From Burkholderia guangdongensis (lineage in GTDB: Bacteria > Pseudomonadota > Gammaproteobacteria > Burkholderiales > Burkholderiaceae), in contig NZ_JACBNX010000016.1 of the NCBI RefSeq assembly GCF_013403875.1, positions 1-64,000 on the forward strand: 64,000 nucleotides of DNA, read 5' to 3'. Numbering within the stretch: the first letter of the stretch is position 1; the number at the start of each line of letters is the position of its first letter. The notes below the pieces were generated by a model. It saw only the letters and a list, made by a program, of their open reading frames with translations, ran no database searches and was not told where the DNA came from. Positions 58,844-64,000 of the stretch are shown here, piece after piece. A program made the position numbers and the translations under genes.

Positions 58844-60520
58844 TCAGTAAAGCTGATAGGAGAACGTTGCATTCACGCGCGGGCTGCGCGATGCGCTTTC
58901 GACCGGCGCGTCGCCGATCGGCTTCGCGACGGACAGATCGAGGTTGTAGAAGCGGCTGTCCGACAGCCGCACGCCGATGCCGAGCGACGACAGCTTGCTC
59001 GGCGAGGGCGTGCCCGTGTGCAGGTAGACGCGCGCCATGTCGTATGCCAGATACGGCGTGATCGTCTTCATGTACGTGAAGCCGGGCGCGAACGAGCGGT
59101 TCAGCTCGAGCGACATCCCCCAGCCCGAATCGCCGGACGTTTCGCCGGGCTGGTAGCCGAGCGCATAGCGCTGCGCGCCGAACGAGATCTGCTCGGACGT
59201 CGGCAGCGAATCCGGGCTGTACTGGCCGGTCAGCGACACCGACGTGCCGAAGTTGAACGGCCACTGGTTCGTCTGCACGAACGTCGCGCCGGTGCGCACG
59301 AACGTCAGCGACACCGGGTTGGTGAGGGCCGCGCCCGAGCTGCTGTCCTCGGACTTCGACGCGCCGAGAATGTCGAACGCCTTCGCGACGTTGAAGCTGA
59401 GCTTGCGCACCTGGTTCGGCTCGACGCTCGTGTAGTCGAGTTGCGCCTGCAGCACGCGTACCTGCGAGCGCAGCGCGAGGCTCGCGCCGTTGCTCTGGTT
59501 CTGGTAGCGGTCCTCGTTGTGCGACGCATAGCCGGACACCGTGCCGAGCAGGCTGTGCTGGTTGTTCAGCAACAGTGGATAGGACGCCGAAAGACCCAGC
59601 TTCTCGCTGATCACCGTGCGCTTCACGTTCGATGGCAGCCCCGGGTTGTCGACCGGATTGCCTCGGTAGGTGCTCGCGTCGAGGCGCGTGATCAGGCCGT
59701 CGCTGCCGACCGGCACGGCGCCGCTGAACGCGAAGTAGGTCTGGTTGTCACGCCCCTTCGGCAGCAGCGCCGACACGCTGAGCTGCTCGCCGAGCGACGT
59801 CAGGCTGTTCTCGGTCGCGGTGATGAGCCCCTGCACGCCCGGATGATTGAAGTCGATCCCGGTGCTGATGTTGAACGGCTTGCGGTCGACGTTCAGCTCG
59901 AGCGTGGTCGCGCCGTCGGTGTTCTGCGGCGGCGGCACGTTGGCCTTCACCGCGACGCCCGGCAGCAGGCCGAACGTGTTCACGTAGCGCTCGAACGTGG
60001 AGCGCCGCAGCGGCCGGTCCGCGGTGATGTGCGCGGCGATCGCGCGAATCTTCGATTCCAGCGCGCCCGGCTTGCCCGTCACCTTCACGTCGGACACGTA
60101 GCCCTCGACGACGGTTACGTGCACGACGCCGCCCGCGAACGTTTGCGCGGGAATGAAAGCGAACGACAGCGCATAGCCGTGATCCTGATACAGCTTCGTG
60201 ACGCCGTTCGCGGTCTCGATCAGCTGGCCGATCGTGATGTCCTTGCCGACGAGCGGCGTGAAGCGGCGCGAGACTTCCTCGAACGGAATCGACTTCACGC
60301 CTTCGACCTGAAACGTGGTCGGCGTCACGTGGCGCGCGAGCAGTTCCTGTAGTTGCTGGGCCGGCGGCGAGACCTGGACGGTCACGTTCGGGCCGCGCTG
60401 CGGCGCGTTGATCTGCGGAAGGGAATCGAGCGGATTGCCTGCTCGCGATTGTGCGTGGACCGTGCCCGCTGTCGCCGCGACGGCGAACAGCATCATCCAC
60501 GTATCGAGTCTGCGATTCAT
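58844..60520 (-). CDS. TpsB/ShlB-FhaC-like outer membrane transporter
   Basis: A 558-residue protein. Signal peptide to about residue 23, then a POTRA_2 segment (about 60-150: FQVEGVKSIPFEEVSRRFTPLVG), a second POTRA-like region (about 150-215: VVEGYVSDVKVTGKPGA) and a 16-strand-type beta-barrel ending in FSYQLY. It matches the two-partner secretion transporter family. In the L6-loop motif, where VRGY or VRGF is expected, it reads YALGY, so the conserved Arg is Leu454; FGAQ...GDSGWGMSLEL around it fits the family. The upstream genes encode two lipoproteins, not a haemagglutinin. Confidence 0.85.
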   Translation of the reverse strand: MNRRLDTWMMLFAVAATAGTVHAQSRAGNPLDSLPQINAPQRGPNVTVQVSPPAQQLQELLARHVTPTTFQVEGVKSIPFEEVSRRFTPLVGKDITIGQLIETANGVTKLYQDHGYALSFAFIPAQTFAGGVVHVTVVEGYVSDVKVTGKPGALESKIRAIAAHITADRPLRRSTFERYVNTFGLLPGVAVKANVPPPQNTDGATTLELNVDRKPFNISTGIDFNHPGVQGLITATENSLTSLGEQLSVSALLPKGRDNQTYFAFSGAVPVGSDGLITRLDASTYRGNPVDNPGLPSNVKRTVISEKLGLSASYPLLLNNQHSLLGTVSGYASHNEDRYQNQSNGASLALRSQVRVLQAQLDYTSVEPNQVRKLSFNVAKAFDILGASKSEDSSSGAALTNPVSLTFVRTGATFVQTNQWPFNFGTSVSLTGQYSPDSLPTSEQISFGAQRYALGYQPGETSGDSGWGMSLELNRSFAPGFTYMKTITPYLAYDMARVYLHTGTPSPSKLSSLGIGVRLSDSRFYNLDLSVAKPIGDAPVESASRSPRVNATFSYQLY

Positions 60521-60622
60521 TGTTTTGTTGTCCTCGTTGGCCTTGCTTCTCGTCTTCTAATACTCGAGCGCGGCATTCATGATGCCGCGCGTCGTGTGCC
60601 CTGATGTCGATTGTAATGACAA

Positions 60623-60659
60623 GAACCGCACGTTCGCTGAGGTTTCGAACGTGCGGTTC
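60623..60659. other. 14-bp perfect hairpin between lipoprotein and TpsB genes
   Basis: GAACCGCACGTTCG / CGAACGTGCGGTTC with a 9-base loop and no T-run on the minus strand. It could be a processing or partial termination site within the operon. Confidence 0.65.
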
Positions 60660-60668
60660 CGTTTTTGC

Positions 60669-61967
60669 TTACTTCGCGATGCTGCCCAGCGAGCCGAGTG
60701 CGCCAGTCACCGGCGCGAGGAGGCCGGTCGAGCCGCCGCCCGCCGCACTGGTCACCGTGCCGGTGACAGTATTCAGCAAACCGGTGACGGGAGCGAGCGG
60801 ATTCCCGCTGCCCGTGCCGCCCGTCGCGCCGCCGAGCGTGCCGGTTGCGGTCGACACGAGGCTGGTGACGGGCGCGAGCGCGTTGCTGCCGCCGGCCCCG
60901 CTGCCGAGTGCGCCGAGTGCGCCGGTGACCGGCGCAAGCGGATTGCCGCCGCTGCCGCCGAGCAGGCCCGTGATCGGGGCGAGCGGGTTGGTCGCGCCCG
61001 AGCCAGACGGTGAGCCGGGCTGCACGGTCGTCGTCGAGGCGCCGGCGAGGCTCGTGATCAGGCCGGGAATCGGCGCCGCGCCGTTCGGGCCGTTCGGGTC
61101 GACGACGCCACCCGCGTTCGTGACCGTGTTGCCGAGCACGCCGACGAGCTGGCCGACGTCGCCGACGACCGGCTGCGACGAACTCGCGCTGACCTGCTTG
61201 CCGGCCGAGCTGAGTGCGCCGCCGACCTGGCCGAGGAGGCCCGACACCGGTTGCCCGACGCCCGTCGCCGTGCCGACCGCCTGTGTCGTCTGGCCGGCGG
61301 TGATGACGAGCGGCGTGATCGCCGAGCTGACCTGCTGCCCGACCTGCTGCACAGGGCCCGACGACAGCGTGGAGTAGAGCGTCGTGCCGCCGGCGTAGAG
61401 TGCGTTCGCGACGGTGTCGAGCGTCGAGCCGACGGGCGTCGTGACCGGCGCGAGCGGTGACAGCGGACCGGCGCCGAGCGCCTTGACGGTCGTGCTCACG
61501 CCTTCGACGGTGCCGCCCGTCGCGCTGACGACGTTGCCGAGACCGGAGGCCGTCGTGCCGACCGGATTCGACGTGGAGCCGATCTGTCCGAGCCCGTTGC
61601 TGAGCGCGTCGGCGGTGGCGTCGAGGATCGAGCCGGTGCTCGACACGGTGTTGCCGAGACCTTGCGTGACGCCGCTGCCGAGGCCGGGCACGCTGGTGTT
61701 GCCGACCGTGCTGCCGAGCGCGCTGAGCGTCTGGCCGGCCGTGTTGATGGCGCCCTGGGTGCCGGTCGGCGACGTGCTGCTGGTGGTGGTGCCGCTCGGT
61801 GTGCTGTTGGTGGTGCCGCTCGTGCTGCCGCCGCCGTTGCCGTTGCTGGACGACGGCGCGGTGATGCCGCCGCCGCCGCAGGCGGCCAGCACGCAGGCGG
61901 CCGCGAGCGCGGTGAGGGGCGCGCGCCATTGCCGTAAAGCGGGCGAGGGAATGCGTTGCTGAGTCAT
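60669..61967 (-). CDS. Repeat-rich collagen-like lipoprotein, paralog 1
   Basis: A 432-residue lipoprotein with lipobox LAAC (Cys30). The mature protein is Gly/Thr/Ser/Val/Leu-rich. It has a conserved core of irregular short repeats (GQTLSALGSTVGN, GPLSPLAPVTTPVG, SSAITP, TATGVGQPVSGLLGQVG) and a C-terminal series of about six NPLAPVTGLL-type repeats. The core aligns along its length with the 62016-63815 protein, so they are paralogs. RefSeq-style names call such proteins collagen-like, but no Gly-X-Y pattern is strict here. The start at 61967 has GGGGAG. It precedes the TpsB gene. Confidence 0.82.
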   Translation of the reverse strand: MTQQRIPSPALRQWRAPLTALAAACVLAACGGGGITAPSSSNGNGGGSTSGTTNSTPSGTTTSSTSPTGTQGAINTAGQTLSALGSTVGNTSVPGLGSGVTQGLGNTVSSTGSILDATADALSNGLGQIGSTSNPVGTTASGLGNVVSATGGTVEGVSTTVKALGAGPLSPLAPVTTPVGSTLDTVANALYAGGTTLYSTLSSGPVQQVGQQVSSAITPLVITAGQTTQAVGTATGVGQPVSGLLGQVGGALSSAGKQVSASSSQPVVGDVGQLVGVLGNTVTNAGGVVDPNGPNGAAPIPGLITSLAGASTTTVQPGSPSGSGATNPLAPITGLLGGSGGNPLAPVTGALGALGSGAGGSNALAPVTSLVSTATGTLGGATGGTGSGNPLAPVTGLLNTVTGTVTSAAGGGSTGLLAPVTGALGSLGSIAK

Positions 61968-62015
61968 GTTGGACTCCCCGTGGTCTTTTTCAGTCATGAA
62001 TGGAGTGATGCCGAT

Positions 62016-63815
62016 TTACTTGTGCGTGCCGCCGAGCAGCGACGTGATCGGCGAGAGCAGGCCGCCCGCGCCGGTCGTGCCGCCCGATGCCGAGCCGCTG
62101 GTCGCGCCCGCCGAACCGCTCAGGCCGCCGCCGAGCGCGCCGGTGACGGTCGACACGAGGCCGGTCACGGGGGCGGCCGTGTTGCTGCCGCCCGTCGCGC
62201 CGCCGAGCGCGCCGGTGACGGTCGATACGAGGCCGGTGACCGGTGCGGCCGTGTTGCTGCCGCCGCCTACCGAGCCGCCGAGGCCGCCGGTGACGGTCGA
62301 CACGAGACCGGTGACGGGTGCGAGAAGGCTGCCGCTGCCGCCCGCCGAGCCGCCGAGGCCGCCGGTGACGGTCGACACGAGACCGGTGACGGGCGCGAGC
62401 GGGCTGCCGCTGCCGCCCGCCGAGCCGCCGAGACCGCCGGTGACGGTGGACACGAGGCCGGTGACGGGTGCGAGCGGGCTGCCGCTGCCGCCTGCCGTAC
62501 CGCCGAGGCCGCCGGTGACGGTGGACACGAGACCGGTGACGGGCGCGAGCAGGCTGCCGCTGCCGCCCGCCGTGCCGCCGAGGCCGCCGGTGACGGTCGA
62601 CACGAGACCGGTGACGGGTGCGAGCGGGCTGCCGCTGCCGCCTGCCGTACCGCCGAGGCCGCCGGTGACGGTGGAGACGAGGCTGGTCACGGGCGAGAGC
62701 GGGCTGCCGCTGCCGCCCGCCGCACCGCCGAGTGCGCCGGTGATCGGTGACAGGAGGCCGGTCACCGGTCCGAGCGGATTCGCCGTGCCGCTGCCCGTCA
62801 GCAGGCCGCCGGCGGTCTTCACGGTGGTGCCGGTTGCCGACACGGTTTCGCCGAGGCCCGTCGTGACGGGGTTGCTGCCCGTCGACGCGAGCAGCGCACC
62901 GGCCTGGCTGACGCCGTTGCCGATCGTCGTGAGCAGCGAGTTGACCGGCGTGCCGACGCCGGTCGCGTTACCGATGGTCTGGGTCGTCGTGCCGACCATC
63001 GCCGTGATCGGCGTGATCGCGGAGCTGATAGTCATCGTGACTTGCTGGACGGGGCCCGTCGACAACGCGTTCGTCAGCGTTGCGCCGCCGCCGGTCACCG
63101 CGTTGCCGAGCGTCGACACGGCCGCGCCGAGCGGCGTGGTGAGCGGCGCGAGCGGCGACAACGGACCGTTGCCGAGGCTCGACACGAGATTGCCGGTTTG
63201 CGTGACCGCGCCGCCGAGCTGACCGACCGCGCCGCCCGTGCTGGCGAGCGTCGTGCCGACGGGGTTGTTCGACGCGCCGAGTGCGCCGAGGCCGGTGCCG
63301 AGCGCCGACACGGCGGCGCCGACGTGCTGCACGATGCCGCCGGCATCCTGCGTGGTTTGCGGGTTGACGGCGGGAAGCGTCTGGTTGCCGATGACGGCGC
63401 CGAGGCCCGACAGGGTCTGCCCTGCGCCGTCGACGATGCCGGTGCCGCTTGCGAGGAGGTTGCTCGTCGGGTTGACCGACGCCGTGCCGCTCGACGATCC
63501 GCTCGTGCTGCCGCTGGTCGACCCGCTGGTGGAGCCGCTCGTGCTACCGCTGGTCGATCCGCTGGTGGAGCCGCTCGTGCTGCCGCTGGTGGAGCCACTC
63601 GTGCTGCCGCTGGCCGACGCGTTGGCGGAACCGCTGGTCGATCCGCTCGTGCCCGCCGTGGACGCCGTCGCGGCGCCGCTGGTGGAGCCCGAGCCGCCGA
63701 GGCCTTGACTGAGGGTGCCGGAGCCGCCGCAGGCGGTGAGGGAGAGCATGGCTGCTACGGTGGCCGCGATCAAAGTCGTCCGGAGCGTGCCATGAGAGAT
63801 CGTCTGAATGTCCAT
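62016..63815 (-). CDS. Repeat-rich collagen-like lipoprotein, paralog 2
   Basis: A 599-residue lipoprotein with lipobox SLTAC (Cys29). An SGST repeat stretch (about 55-110) leads to a core sharing its order of motifs with the downstream paralog (GAGQTLSGLGAVIGN, GPLSPLAPLTTPLG, SSAITP, TQTIGNATGVGTPVNSLL). Eight near-identical 24-25-residue units follow (LAPVTGLVSTVTGGLGG and SAGGSGS variants), then a Gly/Ser-rich end. It is the first gene of the TpsB operon, with GAGG and an upstream sigma-54-type promoter. A surface adhesin role is inferred. Confidence 0.82.
   Translation of the reverse strand: MDIQTISHGTLRTTLIAATVAAMLSLTACGGSGTLSQGLGGSGSTSGAATASTAGTSGSTSGSANASASGSTSGSTSGSTSGSTSGSTSGSTSGSTSGSTSGSTSGSSSGTASVNPTSNLLASGTGIVDGAGQTLSGLGAVIGNQTLPAVNPQTTQDAGGIVQHVGAAVSALGTGLGALGASNNPVGTTLASTGGAVGQLGGAVTQTGNLVSSLGNGPLSPLAPLTTPLGAAVSTLGNAVTGGGATLTNALSTGPVQQVTMTISSAITPITAMVGTTTQTIGNATGVGTPVNSLLTTIGNGVSQAGALLASTGSNPVTTGLGETVSATGTTVKTAGGLLTGSGTANPLGPVTGLLSPITGALGGAAGGSGSPLSPVTSLVSTVTGGLGGTAGGSGSPLAPVTGLVSTVTGGLGGTAGGSGSLLAPVTGLVSTVTGGLGGTAGGSGSPLAPVTGLVSTVTGGLGGSAGGSGSPLAPVTGLVSTVTGGLGGSAGGSGSLLAPVTGLVSTVTGGLGGSVGGGSNTAAPVTGLVSTVTGALGGATGGSNTAAPVTGLVSTVTGALGGGLSGSAGATSGSASGGTTGAGGLLSPITSLLGGTHK
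62120..62725. repeat. Tandem 72-75-bp repeats in the paralog 2 gene
   Basis: The sequence TGACGGTCGACACGAG or a one-base variant recurs at 62144, 62216, 62291, 62366, 62441, 62516, 62591 and 62666, giving one 72-base and six 75-base spacings. All are in frame, so copy number can change without breaking the gene. Confidence 0.92.
63480..63645. repeat. Short Ser/Gly/Thr repeats in the paralog 2 gene
   Basis: On the coding strand, tandem 12-base SGST-type units encode a flexible stalk next to the lipid anchor. Coding frame is kept throughout. Confidence 0.85.
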
Positions 63816-63863
63816 TTTTATCCTCGCATTTGCCCATGTTGTGTGGTGCTGCGAGGAATACTC

Positions 63864-63879
63864 TGCAACTGTCATGCCA
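63864..63879 (-). promoter_or_regulatory. Sigma-54 (-24/-12) promoter of the lipoprotein-TpsB operon
   Basis: On the minus strand TGGCATG, four bases, TTGCA; one mismatch from TGGCACG-N4-TTGCW. The predicted start at 63853 gives a 38-base leader with GAGG before the ATG at 63815. The remaining sequence to 64000 is AT-rich and shows no gene. Confidence 0.6.
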
Positions 63880-64000
63880 TGTTATCGGCAGCTTCGTAGA
63901 TCAATGTCTTCAAACAAAATAATTCCTTACCGGAAAAGGACTTACGTGACGCGCAGGATTGTTGAAAATCGTTGAACACGAGTCGGCGAACGTGATTTTT

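Noticed and set aside
60669..61967. True collagen-like triple helix protein
   Set aside because: Glycine does not recur at every third residue; the repeats are of NPLAPVTGLL and related types.
62120..62725. CRISPR array
   Set aside because: The repeats are contiguous in-frame coding units with no unique spacers and no cas genes nearby.

Overview
The window is a 64 kb piece of the main chromosome of a Burkholderia, most likely of the cepacia complex. The DNA is GC-rich with strong G/C bias at third codon positions. It carries the housekeeping clusters typical of that genus in order: relA, tRNA-Val, thrS-infC-rpmI-rplT-pheST-ihfA-merR, scpB-rluB, rimP-nusA-infB-rbfA-truB, an EmrAB-type efflux operon, typA, and sucA-odhB-lpdA-zapE. 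The genus call is an inference from gene content and protein style; no search was possible.

Layout. 1-7.2 kb holds central and fatty-acid-type metabolism: the start of an ETF:ubiquinone oxidoreductase, an SDR, a hotdog thioesterase, a PAS-LuxR regulator diverging from a scoAB CoA-transferase pair, a LysR diverging from a small NAD(P)-binding oxidoreductase, an alpha/beta hydrolase and a RidA-like protein. 7.2-17.9 kb is translation and stringent response, ending in a clear terminator. 17.9-25.3 kb is an accessory transport block set between the merR gene and tRNA-Pro: a TatT lipoprotein, a large fused TRAP-type permease and an AdeT-like binding protein, then a LysR regulator diverging from an NCS1 permease. 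Immediately after tRNA-Pro a 1.58 kb islet with an exported alpha/beta hydrolase lies between two identical 28-bp copies of the tRNA terminator, followed by bamC.

28.4-33.3 kb is a loose region of small proteins. It contains a candidate sigma-54-dependent small RNA with an upstream palindrome, a possible IHF site, a -24/-12 element, three hairpins and a terminator. It also has a transposase-derived DUF4096 protein and an orphan LysR gene. 33.5-43.1 kb is segregation, rRNA modification and transcription/translation factors; the rimP-nusA-infB operon is preceded by a strong promoter and a short attenuator-like leader that encodes a possible 20-residue peptide. 43.1-48.3 kb is a MarR-controlled tripartite efflux operon. 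48.4-57.6 kb holds typA, the 2-oxoglutarate dehydrogenase genes and zapE, with perfect GC-rich hairpins in the gaps after sucA.

58.2-64 kb is the most unusual part. Two paralogous lipoproteins rich in Gly, Ser, Thr and Val, one with eight 72-75-bp tandem repeats, lie directly upstream of a TpsB/FhaC-like outer membrane transporter. No classical haemagglutinin-type substrate is visible, and the transporter has Leu where the conserved Arg of the L6-loop motif is expected. A good -24/-12 promoter sits 38 bases before the first lipoprotein gene. This looks like a non-canonical two-partner or surface-lipoprotein system under sigma-54 control, and it is the best candidate for an undescribed system here.
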